Source: Phytopythium helicoides (Eukaryota; Oomycota; Peronosporomycetes; Pythiales; Pythiaceae). From it: DNA of 64,000 nucleotides. Location: the NCBI GenBank assembly GCA_024867545.1, contig JANFNE010000012.1, forward strand, positions 682,001-746,000, given 5' to 3'. Below are positions 15,001-28,108 of the stretch, piece after piece. The notes under the pieces were generated by a model. The model saw only the letters and a program-made list of their open reading frames with translations. It made no database searches and had not been told where the DNA came from. Positions within the stretch are counted from its first letter, which is position 1. Each line of letters starts with the position of its first letter. The position numbers were made by a program, and so were the translations under genes.

Positions 15001-18000
15001 TTGGTCTGCATGTTGGCGTGCCATCGGTCCGTTTCTCTGCTCTTCTCGCGTGTTGGCGCGTCCACTGGCTGCATATTCGCATCGGGACGGACCGACATGG
15101 TGGCCAGTCTCCGTCGTCGCTGGCAGCCGCTCTCACGGCCATTGGTCTGCATGTTGGCGTGCCATCGGTCCGTTTCTCTGCTCTTCTCGCGTGTTGGCGC
15201 GTCCACTGGCTGCATATTCGCATCGGGACGGACCGACATGGTGGCCAGTCTCCGTCGTCGCTGGCAGCCGCTCTCACGGCCATTGGTCTGCATGTTGGCG
15301 TGCCATCGGTCCGTTTCTCTGCTCTTCTCGCGTGTTGGCGCGTCCACTGGCTGCATATTCGCATCGGGACGGACCGACATGGTGGCCAGTCTCCGTCGTC
15401 GCTGGCAGCCGCTCTCACGGCCATTGGTCTGCATGTTGGCGTGCCATCGGTCCGTTTCTCTGCTCTTCTCGCGTGTTGGCGCGTCCACTGGCTGCATATT
15501 CGCATCGGGACGGACCGACATGGTGGCCAGTCTCCGTCGTCGCTGGCAGCCGCTCTCACGGCCATTGGTCTGCATGTTGGCGTGCCATCGGTCCGTTTCT
15601 CTGCTCTTCTCGCGTGTTGGCGCGTCCACTGGCTGCATATTCGCATCGGGACGGACCGACATGGTGGCCAGTCTCCGTCGTCGCTGGCAGCCGCTCTCAC
15701 GGCCATTGGTCTGCATGTTGGCGTGCCATCGGTCCGTTTCTCTGCTCTTCTCGCGTGTTGGCGCGTCCACTGGCTGCATATTCGCATCGGGACGGACCGA
15801 CATGGTGGCCAGTCTCCGTCGTCGCTGGCAGCCGCTCTCACGGCCATTGGTCTGCATGTTGGCGTGCCATCGGTCCGTTTCTCTGCTCTTCTCGCGTGTT
15901 GGCGCGTCCACTGGCTGCATATTCGCATCGGGACGGACCGACATGGTGGCCAGTCTCCGTCGTCGCTGGCAGCCGCTCTCACGGCCATTGGTCTGCATGT
16001 TGGCGTGCCATCGGTCCGTTTCTCTGCTCTTCTCGCGTGTTGGCGCGTCCACTGGCTGCATATTCGCATCGGGACGGACCGACATGGTGGCCAGTCTCCG
16101 TCGTCGCTGGCAGCCGCTCTCACGGCCATTGGTCTGCATGTTGGCGTGCCATCGGTCCGTTTCTCTGCTCTTCTCGCGTGTTGGCGCGTCCACTGGCTGC
16201 ATATTCGCATCGGGACGGACCGACATGGTGGCCAGTCTCCGTCGTCGCTGGCAGCCGCTCTCACGGCCATTGGTCTGCATGTTGGCGTGCCATCGGTCCG
16301 TTTCTCTGCTCTTCTCGCGTGTTGGCGCGTCCACTGGCTGCATATTCGCATCGGGACGGACCGACATGGTGGCCAGTCTCCGTCGTCGCTGGCAGCCGCT
16401 CTCACGGCCATTGGTCTGCATGTTGGCGTGCCATCGGTCCGTTTCTCTGCTCTTCTCGCGTGTTGGCGCGTCCACTGGCTGCATATTCGCATCGGGACGG
16501 ACCGACATGGTGGCCAGTCTCCGTCGTCGCTGGCAGCCGCTCTCACGGCCATTGGTCTGCATGTTGGCGTGCCATCGGTCCGTTTCTCTGCTCTTCTCGC
16601 GTGTTGGCGCGTCCACTGGCTGCATATTCGCATCGGGACGGACCGACATGGTGGCCAGTCTCCGTCGTCGCTGGCAGCCGCTCTCACGGCCATTGGTCTG
16701 CATGTTGGCGTGCCATCGGTCCGTTTCTCTGCTCTTCTCGCGTGTTGGCGCGTCCACTGGCTGCATATTCGCATCGGGACGGACCGACATGGTGGCCAGT
16801 CTCCGTCGTCGCTGGCAGCCGCTCTCACGGCCATTGGTCTGCATGTTGGCGTGCCATCGGTCCGTTTCTCTGCTCTTCTCGCGTGTTGGCGCGTCCACTG
16901 CTGCATATTCGCATCGGGACGGACCGACATGGTGGCCAGTCTCCGTCGTCGCTGGCAGCCGCTCTCACGGCCATTGGTCTGCATGTTGGCGTGCCATCGG
17001 TCCGTTTCTCTGCTCTTCTCGCGTGTTGGCGCGTCCACTGGCTGCATATTCGCATCGAGACGGGACCGACATGGTGGCCAGTCTCCGTCGTCGCTGGCAG
17101 CCGCTCTCACGCCATTGGTCTGCATGTTGGCGTGCCATCGGTCCGTTTCTCTGCTCTTCTCGCGTGGTTGGCGCGTCCACTGGCTGCATATTCGCATCGG
17201 AGACGGACCGACATGGTGGCCAGTCTCCGTCGTCGCTGGCAGGCCGCTCTCACGGCCATTGGTCTGCATGTTGGCGTGCCATCGGTCCGTTCTCTGCTCT
17301 TCTCGCGTGTTGGCGCGTCCACTGGCTGCATATTCGCATCGGACGGACCGACATGGTGGCCAGTCTCCGTCGTCGCTGGCAGCCGCTCTCACGGCCATTG
17401 GTCTGCATGTTGGCGTGCCATCGGTCCGTTTCTCTGCTCTTCTCGCGTGGTTGGCGCGTCCACTGGCTGCATATTCGCATCGTGACGGTCCGACATGGTG
17501 GCCAGTCTCCGTCGGTCGCTGGCAGCCGCTCTCACGGCCATTGGTCCTGCATGTTGGCGTGCCATCGGTCCGTTTCTCTGCTCTTCTCGCGTGTTGGCGC
17601 GTCACTGGCTGCATATTCGCATCGAGACGGACCGACATGGTGGCCAGTCTCCGTCGTCCGCTGGGCAGCCGCTCTCACGGCCATTGGTCTGCATGTTGGC
17701 GTGCCATCGGTCCGTTTTCTCTGCTCTTCTCGCGTGTTGGCGCGTCCACTGGCTGCATATTCGCATCGAGACGACCGACATGGTGGCCAGTCTCCGTCGT
17801 CGCTGGCAGCCGCTCTCACGGCCATTGGTCTGCAATGTTGGCGTGCCATCGGTCCGTTTTCTCTGCTCTTCTCGCGTGGTTGGCGCGTCCACTGGCTGCA
17901 TATTCGCATCGGGACGGGACCGACAATGGTGGCCAGTCTCCGTCGTCGCTGGCAGCCGCTCTCACGGCCATTGGTCTGCATGTTGGCGTGCCATCGGTCC

Positions 18001-18623
18001 GTTTCTCTGCTCTTCTCGCGTGTTGGCGCGTCCACTGGCTGCATATTCGCATCGAGACGGACCGACATGGTGGCCAGTCTCCGTCGTCGCTGGCAGCCGC
18101 TCTCACGGCCATTGGTCTGCATGTTGGCGTGCCATCGGTCCGTTTCTCTGCTCTTCTCGCGTGTTGGCGCGTCCACTGGCTGCATATTCGCATCGAGACG
18201 GACCGACATGGTGGCCAGTCTCCGTCGTCGCTGGCAGCCGCTCTCACGGCCATTGGTCTGCATGTTGGCGTGCCATCGGTCCGTTTCTCTGCTCTTCTCG
18301 CGTGTTGGCGCGTCCACTGGCTGCATATTCGCATCGGGACGGACCGACATGGTGCCAGTCTCCGTCGTCAGCTGGCAGCCGCTCTCACGGCCATTGGTCC
18401 TGCATGTTGGCGTGCCATCGGTCCGTTTCTCTGCTCTTCTCGCGTGTTTGGCGCGTCCCACTGGCTGCATATTCGCATCGGGACGACCGACATGGTGCCA
18501 GTCTCCGTCGTCGCTGGCAGCCGCTCTCACGGCCATTGGTCTGCATGTTGGCGTGCCATCGGTCCGTTTCTCTGCTCTTCTCGCGTGTTGGGCGCGTCCA
18601 CTGGCTGCATATTCGCATCGGGA
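1..18623. repeat. 141-bp satellite array, block A1 (about 132 copies)
   Basis: The motif CGGACCGACATGG recurs every 141 bp from base 1, so the array probably continues beyond the left edge. Units are nearly identical. Recurring variants are G/A at unit position 139, C/T at position 31 and, in a short cluster near 10.77-11.62 kb, G/A at position 58. The unit contains no TAA, TAG or TGA on the + strand and 141 is 47 codons, so all three forward frames stay open for kilobases. I treat these frames as a by-product of the repeat and not as genes. Copy count comes from block length divided by 141. Confidence 0.97.
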
Positions 18624-18730
18624 CGGACCGACGTGGTGATCAGTCTCCGTCGTCAGTGGCAGCCGCTCTCACGGCCACTGGCCTGCATGTTGGCGTGCCA
18701 TTGGTCCGTTCTCTGCTCTTCTCGCGTGTT
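16890..18730. other. Indel-rich zone in the 141-bp satellite at the A1/B boundary
   Basis: Units upstream are clean, but here almost every unit carries one or more single-base insertions or deletions, often in short runs: CACTGCTGCAT near 16899 lacks a G, GACGGGACC near 17064 has an extra G, and GTGGTTGG near 17166 and 17448 has an extra G. The zone ends where B-type units begin. Two isolated indels of the same kind lie at about 13558 and 13886. Poorly polished consensus or a join between read sets is the simplest explanation; decay at an array edge is possible. Confidence 0.8.
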
Positions 18731-21700
18731 GGCGCGTCCACTGGCTGCATATTCGCATCGGGACGGACCGACGTGGTGATCAGTCTCCGTCGTCAGTGGC
18801 AGCCGCTCTCACGGCCACTGGCCTGCATGTTGGCGTGCCATTGGTCCGTTTCTCTGCTCTTCTCGCGTGTTGGCGCGTCCACTGGCTGCATATTCGCATC
18901 GGGACGGACCGACGTGGTGATCAGTCTCCGTCGTCAGTGGCAGCCGCTCTCACGGCCACTGGCCTGCATGTTGGCGTGCCATTGGTCCGTTTCTCTGCTC
19001 TTCTCGCGTGTTGGCGCGTCCACTGGCTGCATATTCGCATCGGGACGGACCGACGTGGTGATCAGTCTCCGTCGTCAGTGGCAGCCGCTCTCACGGCCAC
19101 TGGCCTGCATGTTGGCGTGCCATTGGTCCGTTTCTCTGCTCTTCTCGCGTGTTGGCGCGTCCACTGGCTGCATATTCGCATCGGGACGGACCGACGTGGT
19201 GATCAGTCTCCGTCGTCAGTGGCAGCCGCTCTCACGGCCACTGGCCTGCATGTTGGCGTGCCATTGGTCCGTTTCTCTGCTCTTCTCGCGTGTTGGCGCG
19301 TCCACTGGCTGCATATTCGCATCGGGACGGACCGACGTGGTGATCAGTCTCCGTCGTCAGTGGCAGCCGCTCTCACGGCCACTGGCCTGCATGTTGGCGT
19401 GCCATTGGTCCGTTTCTCTGCTCTTCTCGCGTGTTGGCGCGTCCACTGGCTGCATATTCGCATCGGGACGGACCGACGTGGTGATCAGTCTCCGTCGTCA
19501 GTGGCAGCCGCTCTCACGGCCACTGGCCTGCATGTTGGCGTGCCATTGGTCCGTTTCTCTGCTCTTCTCGCGTGTTGGCGCGTCCACTGGCTGCATATTC
19601 GCATCGGGACGGACCGACGTGGTGATCAGTCTCCGTCGTCAGTGGCAGCCGCTCTCACGGCCACTGGCCTGCATGTTGGCGTGCCATTGGTCCGTTTCTC
19701 TGCTCTTCTCGCGTGTTGGCGCGTCCACTGGCTGCATATTCGCATCGGGACGGACCGACGTGGTGATCAGTCTCCGTCGTCAGTGGCAGCCGCTCTCACG
19801 GCCACTGGCCTGCATGTTGGCGTGCCATTGGTCCGTTTCTCTGCTCTTCTCGCGTGTTGGCGCGTCCACTGGCTGCATATTCGCATCGGGACGGACCGAC
19901 GTGGTGATCAGTCTCCGTCGTCAGTGGCAGCCGCTCTCACGGCCACTGGCCTGCATGTTGGCGTGCCATTGGTCCGTTTCTCTGCTCTTCTCGCGTGTTG
20001 GCGCGTCCACTGGCTGCATATTCGCATCGGGACGGACCGACGTGGTGATCAGTCTCCGTCGTCAGTGGCAGCCGCTCTCACGGCCACTGGCCTGCATGTT
20101 GGCGTGCCATTGGTCCGTTTCTCTGCTCTTCTCGCGTGTTGGCGCGTCCACTGGCTGCATATTCGCATCGGGACGGACCGACGTGGTGATCAGTCTCCGT
20201 CGTCAGTGGCAGCCGCTCTCACGGCCACTGGCCTGCATGTTGGCGTGCCATTGGTCCGTTTCTCTGCTCTTCTCGCGTGTTGGCGCGTCCACTGGCTGCA
20301 TATTCGCATCGGGACGGACCGACGTGGTGATCAGTCTCCGTCGTCAGTGGCAGCCGCTCTCACGGCCACTGGCCTGCATGTTGGCGTGCCATTGGTCCGT
20401 TTCTCTGCTCTTCTCGCGTGTTGGCGCGTCCACTGGCTGCATATTCGCATCGGGACGGACCGACGTGGTGATCAGTCTCCGTCGTCAGTGGCAGCCGCTC
20501 TCACGGCCACTGGCCTGCATGTTGGCGTGCCATTGGTCCGTTTCTCTGCTCTTCTCGCGTGTTGGCGCGTCCACTGGCTGCATATTCGCATCGGGACGGA
20601 CCGACGTGGTGATCAGTCTCCGTCGTCAGTGGCAGCCGCTCTCACGGCCACTGGCCTGCATGTTGGCGTGCCATTGGTCCGTTTCTCTGCTCTTCTCGCG
20701 TGTTGGCGCGTCCACTGGCTGCATATTCGCATCGGGACGGACCGACGTGGTGATCAGTCTCCGTCGTCAGTGGCAGCCGCTCTCACGGCCACTGGCCTGC
20801 ATGTTGGCGTGCCATTGGTCCGTTTCTCTGCTCTTCTCGCGTGTTGGCGCGTCCACTGGCTGCATATTCGCATCGGGACGGACCGACGTGGTGATCAGTC
20901 TCCGTCGTCAGTGGCAGCCGCTCTCACGGCCACTGGCCTGCATGTTGGCGTGCCATTGGTCCGTTTCTCTGCTCTTCTCGCGTGTTGGCGCGTCCACTGG
21001 CTGCATATTCGCATCGGGACGGACCGACGTGGTGATCAGTCTCCGTCGTCAGTGGCAGCCGCTCTCACGGCCACTGGCCTGCATGTTGGCGTGCCATTGG
21101 TCCGTTTCTCTGCTCTTCTCGCGTGTTGGCGCGTCCACTGGCTGCATATTCGCATCGGGACGGACCGACGTGGTGATCAGTCTCCGTCGTCAGTGGCAGC
21201 CGCTCTCACGGCCACTGGCCTGCATGTTGGCGTGCCATTGGTCCGTTTCTCTGCTCTTCTCGCGTGTTGGCGCGTCCACTGGCTGCATATTCGCATCGGG
21301 ACGGACCGACGTGGTGATCAGTCTCCGTCGTCAGTGGCAGCCGCTCTCACGGCCACTGGCCTGCATGTTGGCGTGCCATTGGTCCGTTTCTCTGCTCTTC
21401 TCGCGTGTTGGCGCGTCCACTGGCTGCATATTCGCATCGGGACGGACCGACGTGGTGATCAGTCTCCGTCGTCAGTGGCAGCCGCTCTCACGGCCACTGG
21501 CCTGCATGTTGGCGTGCCATTGGTCCGTTTCTCTGCTCTTCTCGCGTGTTGGCGCGTCCACTGGCTGCATATTCGCATCGGGACGGACCGACGTGGTGAT
21601 CAGTCTCCGTCGTCAGTGGCAGCCGCTCTCACGGCCACTGGCCTGCATGTTGGCGTGCCATTGGTCCGTTTCTCTGCTCTTCTCGCGTGTTGGCGCGTCC

Positions 21701-23136
21701 ACTGGCTGCATATTCGCATCGGGACGGACCGACGTGGTGATCAGTCTCCGTCGTCAGTGGCAGCCGCTCTCACGGCCACTGGCCTGCATGTTGGCGTGCC
21801 ATTGGTCCGTTTCTCTGCTCTTCTCGCGTGTTGGCGCGTCCACTGGCTGCATATTCGCATCGGGACGGACCGACGTGGTGATCAGTCTCCGTCGTCAGTG
21901 GCAGCCGCTCTCACGGCCACTGGCCTGCATGTTGGCGTGCCATTGGTCCGTTTCTCTGCTCTTCTCGCGTGTTGGCGCGTCCACTGGCTGCATATTCGCA
22001 TCGGGACGGACCGACGTGGTGATCAGTCTCCGTCGTCAGCTGGCAGCCGCTCTCACGGCCACTGGCCTGCATGTTGGCGTGCCATTGGTCCGTTTCTCTG
22101 CTCTTCTCGCGTGTTGGCGCGTCCACTGGCTGCATATTCGCATCGGGACGGACCGACGTGGTGATCAGTCTCCGTCGTCAGTGGCAGCCGCTCTCACGGC
22201 CACTGGCCTGCATGTTGGCGTGCCATTGGTCCGTTTCTCTGCTCTTCTCGCGTGTTGGCGCGTCCACTGGCTGCATATTCGCATCGGGACGGACCGACGT
22301 GGTGATCAGTCTCCGTCGTCAGTGGCAGCCGCTCTCACGGCCACTGGCCTGCATGTTGGCGTGCCATTGGTCCGTTTCTCTGCTCTTCTCGCGTGTTGGC
22401 GCGTCCACTGGCTGCATATTCGCATCGGGACGGACCGACGTGGTGATCAGTCTCCGTCGTCAGTGGCAGCCGCTCTCACGGCCACTGGCCTGCATGTTGG
22501 CGTGCCATTGGTCCGTTTCTCTGCTCTTCTCGCGTGTTGGCGCGTCCACTGGCTGCATATTCGCATCGGGACGGACCGACGTGGTGATCAGTCTCCGTCG
22601 TCAGTGGCAGCCGCTCTCACGGCCACTGGCCTGCATGTTGGCGTGCCATTGGTCCGTTTCTCTGCTCTTCTCGCGTGTTGGCGCGTCCACTGGCTGCATA
22701 TTCGCATCGGGACGGACCGACGTGGTGATCAGTCTCCGTCGTCAGTGGCAGCCGCTCTCACGGCCACTGGCCTGCATGTTGGCGTGCCATTGGTCCGTTT
22801 CTCTGCTCTTCTCGCGTGTTGGCGCGTCCACTGGCTGCATATTCGCATCGGGACGGACCGACGTGGTGATCAGTCTCCGTCGTCAGTGGCAGCCGCTCTC
22901 ACGGCCACTGGCCTGCATGTTGGCGTGCCATTGGTCCGTTTCTCTGCTCTTCTCGCGTGTTGGCGCGTCCACTGGCTGCATATTCGCATCGGGACGGACC
23001 GACGTGGTGATCAGTCTCCGTCGTCAGCTGGCAGCCGCTCTCACGGCCACTGGTCTGCATGTTGGCGTGCCATCGGTCCGTTTCTCTGCTCTTCTCGCGT
23101 GTTGGCGCGTCCACTGGCTGCATATTCGCATCGGGA
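18624..23136. repeat. 141-bp satellite array, block B subfamily (32 copies)
   Basis: Units have the same 141-bp length and phase as block A but differ at eight fixed positions: 10, 16, 17, 32, 33, 55, 59 and 79. The diagnostic string is GACGTGGTGATCAG instead of GACATGGTGGCCAG. Positions 80-141 are identical to the A consensus. The TGA in GTGATC closes one of the three forward frames. One-base insertions (CAGCTGG) occur near 22039 and 23030. The last unit, 22995-23136, is a hybrid that starts as B and ends as A. Confidence 0.96.
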
Positions 23137-26100
23137 CGGACCGACATGGTGGCCAGTCTCCGTCGTCGCTGGCAGCCGCTCTCACGGCCATTGGTCTGCA
23201 TGTTGGCGTGCCATCGGTCCGTTTCTCTGCTCTTCTCGCGTGTTGGCGCGTCCACTGGCTGCATATTCGCATCGGGACGGACCGACATGGTGGCCAGTCT
23301 CCGTCGTCGCTGGCAGCCGCTCTCACGGCCATTGGTCTGCATGTTGGCGTGCCATCGGTCCGTTTCTCTGCTCTTCTCGCGTGTTGGCGCGTCCACTGGC
23401 TGCATATTCGCATCGGGACGGACCGACATGGTGGCCAGTCTCCGTCGTCGCTGGCAGCCGCTCTCACGGCCATTGGTCTGCATGTTGGCGTGCCATCGGT
23501 CCGTTTCTCTGCTCTTCTCGCGTGTTGGCGCGTCCACTGGCTGCATATTCGCATCGGGACGGACCGACATGGTGGCCAGTCTCCGTCGTCGCTGGCAGCC
23601 GCTCTCACGGCCATTGGTCTGCATGTTGGCGTGCCATCGGTCCGTTTCTCTGCTCTTCTCGCGTGTTGGCGCGTCCACTGGCTGCATATTCGCATCGGGA
23701 CGGACCGACATGGTGGCCAGTCTCCGTCGTCGCTGGCAGCCGCTCTCACGGCCATTGGTCTGCATGTTGGCGTGCCATCGGTCCGTTTCTCTGCTCTTCT
23801 CGCGTGTTGGCGCGTCCACTGGCTGCATATTCGCATCGGGACGGACCGACATGGTGGCCAGTCTCCGTCGTCGCTGGCAGCCGCTCTCACGGCCATTGGT
23901 CTGCATGTTGGCGTGCCATCGGTCCGTTTCTCTGCTCTTCTCGCGTGTTGGCGCGTCCACTGGCTGCATATTCGCATCGGGACGGACCGACATGGTGGCC
24001 AGTCTCCGTCGTCGCTGGCAGCCGCTCTCACGGCCATTGGTCTGCATGTTGGCGTGCCATCGGTCCGTTTCTCTGCTCTTCTCGCGTGTTGGCGCGTCCA
24101 CTGGCTGCATATTCGCATCGGGACGGACCGACATGGTGGCCAGTCTCCGTCGTCGCTGGCAGCCGCTCTCACGGCCATTGGTCTGCATGTTGGCGTGCCA
24201 TCGGTCCGTTTCTCTGCTCTTCTCGCGTGTTGGCGCGTCCACTGGCTGCATATTCGCATCGGGACGGACCGACATGGTGGCCAGTCTCCGTCGTCGCTGG
24301 CAGCCGCTCTCACGGCCATTGGTCTGCATGTTGGCGTGCCATCGGTCCGTTTCTCTGCTCTTCTCGCGTGTTGGCGCGTCCACTGGCTGCATATTCGCAT
24401 CGGGACGGACCGACATGGTGGCCAGTCTCCGTCGTCGCTGGCAGCCGCTCTCACGGCCATTGGTCTGCATGTTGGCGTGCCATCGGTCCGTTTCTCTGCT
24501 CTTCTCGCGTGTTGGCGCGTCCACTGGCTGCATATTCGCATCGGGACGGACCGACATGGTGGCCAGTCTCCGTCGTCGCTGGCAGCCGCTCTCACGGCCA
24601 TTGGTCTGCATGTTGGCGTGCCATCGGTCCGTTTCTCTGCTCTTCTCGCGTGTTGGCGCGTCCACTGGCTGCATATTCGCATCGGGACGGACCGACATGG
24701 TGGCCAGTCTCCGTCGTCGCTGGCAGCCGCTCTCACGGCCATTGGTCTGCATGTTGGCGTGCCATCGGTCCGTTTCTCTGCTCTTCTCGCGTGTTGGCGC
24801 GTCCACTGGCTGCATATTCGCATCGGGACGGACCGACATGGTGGCCAGTCTCCGTCGTCGCTGGCAGCCGCTCTCACGGCCATTGGTCTGCATGTTGGCG
24901 TGCCATCGGTCCGTTTCTCTGCTCTTCTCGCGTGTTGGCGCGTCCACTGGCTGCATATTCGCATCGGGACGGACCGACATGGTGGCCAGTCTCCGTCGTC
25001 GCTGGCAGCCGCTCTCACGGCCATTGGTCTGCATGTTGGCGTGCCATCGGTCCGTTTCTCTGCTCTTCTCGCGTGTTGGCGCGTCCACTGGCTGCATATT
25101 CGCATCGGGACGGACCGACATGGTGGCCAGTCTCCGTCGTCGCTGGCAGCCGCTCTCACGGCCATTGGTCTGCATGTTGGCGTGCCATCGGTCCGTTTCT
25201 CTGCTCTTCTCGCGTGTTGGCGCGTCCACTGGCTGCATATTCGCATCGGGACGGACCGACATGGTGGCCAGTCTCCGTCGTCGCTGGCAGCCGCTCTCAC
25301 GGCCATTGGTCTGCATGTTGGCGTGCCATCGGTCCGTTTCTCTGCTCTTCTCGCGTGTTGGCGCGTCCACTGGCTGCATATTCGCATCGGGACGGACCGA
25401 CATGGTGGCCAGTCTCCGTCGTCGCTGGCAGCCGCTCTCACGGCCATTGGTCTGCATGTTGGCGTGCCATCGGTCCGTTTCTCTGCTCTTCTCGCGTGTT
25501 GGCGCGTCCACTGGCTGCATATTCGCATCGGGACGGACCGACATGGTGGCCAGTCTCCGTCGTCGCTGGCAGCCGCTCTCACGGCCATTGGTCTGCATGT
25601 TGGCGTGCCATCGGTCCGTTTCTCTGCTCTTCTCGCGTGTTGGCGCGTCCACTGGCTGCATATTCGCATCGGGACGGACCGACATGGTGGCCAGTCTCCG
25701 TCGTCGCTGGCAGCCGCTCTCACGGCCATTGGTCTGCATGTTGGCGTGCCATCGGTCCGTTTCTCTGCTCTTCTCGCGTGTTGGCGCGTCCACTGGCTGC
25801 ATATTCGCATCGGGACGGACCGACATGGTGGCCAGTCTCCGTCGTCGCTGGCAGCCGCTCTCACGGCCATTGGTCTGCATGTTGGCGTGCCATCGGTCCG
25901 TTTCTCTGCTCTTCTCGCGTGTTGGCGCGTCCACTGGCTGCATATTCGCATCGGGACGGACCGACATGGTGGCCAGTCTCCGTCGTCGCTGGCAGCCGCT
26001 CTCACGGCCATTGGTCTGCATGTTGGCGTGCCATCGGTCCGTTTCTCTGCTCTTCTCGCGTGTTGGCGCGTCCACTGGCTGCATATTCGCATCGGGACGG

Positions 26101-27716
26101 ACCGACATGGTGGCCAGTCTCCGTCGTCGCTGGCAGCCGCTCTCACGGCCATTGGTCTGCATGTTGGCGTGCCATCGGTCCGTTTCTCTGCTCTTCTCGC
26201 GTGTTGGCGCGTCCACTGGCTGCATATTCGCATCGGGACGGACCGACATGGTGGCCAGTCTCCGTCGTCGCTGGCAGCCGCTCTCACGGCCATTGGTCTG
26301 CATGTTGGCGTGCCATCGGTCCGTTTCTCTGCTCTTCTCGCGTGTTGGCGCGTCCACTGGCTGCATATTCGCATCGGGACGGACCGACATGGTGGCCAGT
26401 CTCCGTCGTCGCTGGCAGCCGCTCTCACGGCCATTGGTCTGCATGTTGGCGTGCCATCGGTCCGTTTCTCTGCTCTTCTCGCGTGTTGGCGCGTCCACTG
26501 GCTGCATATTCGCATCGGGACGGACCGACATGGTGGCCAGTCTCCGTCGTCGCTGGCAGCCGCTCTCACGGCCATTGGTCTGCATGTTGGCGTGCCATCG
26601 GTCCGTTTCTCTGCTCTTCTCGCGTGTTGGCGCGTCCACTGGCTGCATATTCGCATCGGGACGGACCGACATGGTGGCCAGTCTCCGTCGTCGCTGGCAG
26701 CCGCTCTCACGGCCATTGGTCTGCATGTTGGCGTGCCATCGGTCCGTTTCTCTGCTCTTCTCGCGTGTTGGCGCGTCCACTGGCTGCATATTCGCATCGG
26801 GACGGACCGACATGGTGGCCAGTCTCCGTCGTCGCTGGCAGCCGCTCTCACGGCCATTGGTCTGCATGTTGGCGTGCCATCGGTCCGTTTCTCTGCTCTT
26901 CTCGCGTGTTGGCGCGTCCACTGGCTGCATATTCGCATCGGGACGGACCGACATGGTGGCCAGTCTCCGTCGTCGCTGGCAGCCGCTCTCACGGCCATTG
27001 GTCTGCATGTTGGCGTGCCATCGGTCCGTTTCTCTGCTCTTCTCGCGTGTTGGCGCGTCCACTGGCTGCATATTCGCATCGGGACGGACCGACATGGTGG
27101 CCAGTCTCCGTCGTCGCTGGCAGCCGCTCTCACGGCCATTGGTCTGCATGTTGGCGTGCCATCGGTCCGTTTCTCTGCTCTTCTCGCGTGTTGGCGCGTC
27201 CACTGGCTGCATATTCGCATCGGGACGGACCGACATGGTGGCCAGTCTCCGTCGTCGCTGGCAGCCGCTCTCACGGCCATTGGTCTGCATGTTGGCGTGC
27301 CATCGGTCCGTTTCTCTGCTCTTCTCGCGTGTTGGCGCGTCCACTGGCTGCATATTCGCATCGGGACGGACCGACATGGTGGCCAGTCTCCGTCGTCGCT
27401 GGCAGCCGCTCTCACGGCCATTGGTCTGCATGTTGGCGTGCCATCGGTCCGTTTCTCTGCTCTTCTCGCGTGTTGGCGCGTCCACTGGCTGCATATTCGC
27501 ATCGGGACGGACCGACATGGTGGCCAGTCTCCGTCGTCGCTGGCAGCCGCTCTCACGGCCATTGGTCTGCATGTTGGCGTGCCATCGGTCCGTTTCTCTG
27601 CTCTTCTCGCGTGTTGGCGCGTCCACTGGCTGCATATTCGCATCGGGACGGACCGACATGGTGGCCAGTCTCCGTCGTCGCTGGCAGCCGCTCTCACGGC
27701 CATTGGTCTGCATGTT
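23137..27716. repeat. 141-bp satellite array, block A2 (32.5 homogeneous copies)
   Basis: A-type units return after the hybrid unit and run with no variant that I noticed: position 139 is always G and position 31 always C. The array breaks off 68 bp into a unit, after CTGCATGTT at 27716. A 24-bp unique junction (27717-27740) leads into the next satellite. The uniformity contrasts with A1 and suggests recent expansion or an assembly built from collapsed repeats. Confidence 0.96.
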
Positions 27717-28108
27717 AGCATTCAGTTGAGCAACCTACTGATTCTTGGTCCACAGAGGAGCTACGAGGTCGGCGTCTAGTGGTATATGACGTACTCGACG
27801 CGCTGAAGACGTTGGTCGAGGTCCGAGAGTCTGGGGATGTCTGTGGGCAAAGTTAGAAATGTACTTTCTCCCGAGGTCCAAGTGGATTGGGGGTCCTCTG
27901 GACCGTTGAGTGAAAGGTCGCCGTCTCCCAAATGGGTCAATATGGGTATCATTCGAACGGGCTCGACAAGGCGGTTGTCATGGTGGTGTTCCCATGTCTT
28001 GAAACGCCAGTGGCGGCAACTTGTCCTGTCTTGGTGTGGGTTTTACTTGATTTGAGTATGATGGCCCGTCTTCTTATTCTTGGCCCACAGAGCAGCTACG
28101 AGGTCAAC

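Noticed and set aside
10..18779. Open frames of more than 6000 codons in the satellite
   Set aside because: All three + frames and two minus frames are open because the 141-bp unit lacks stops and is a multiple of three. No frame shows protein-level constraint and single-base indels simply switch frames.
1..27716. CRISPR array
   Set aside because: Repeats are directly contiguous with no unique spacers, and the genome is eukaryotic.
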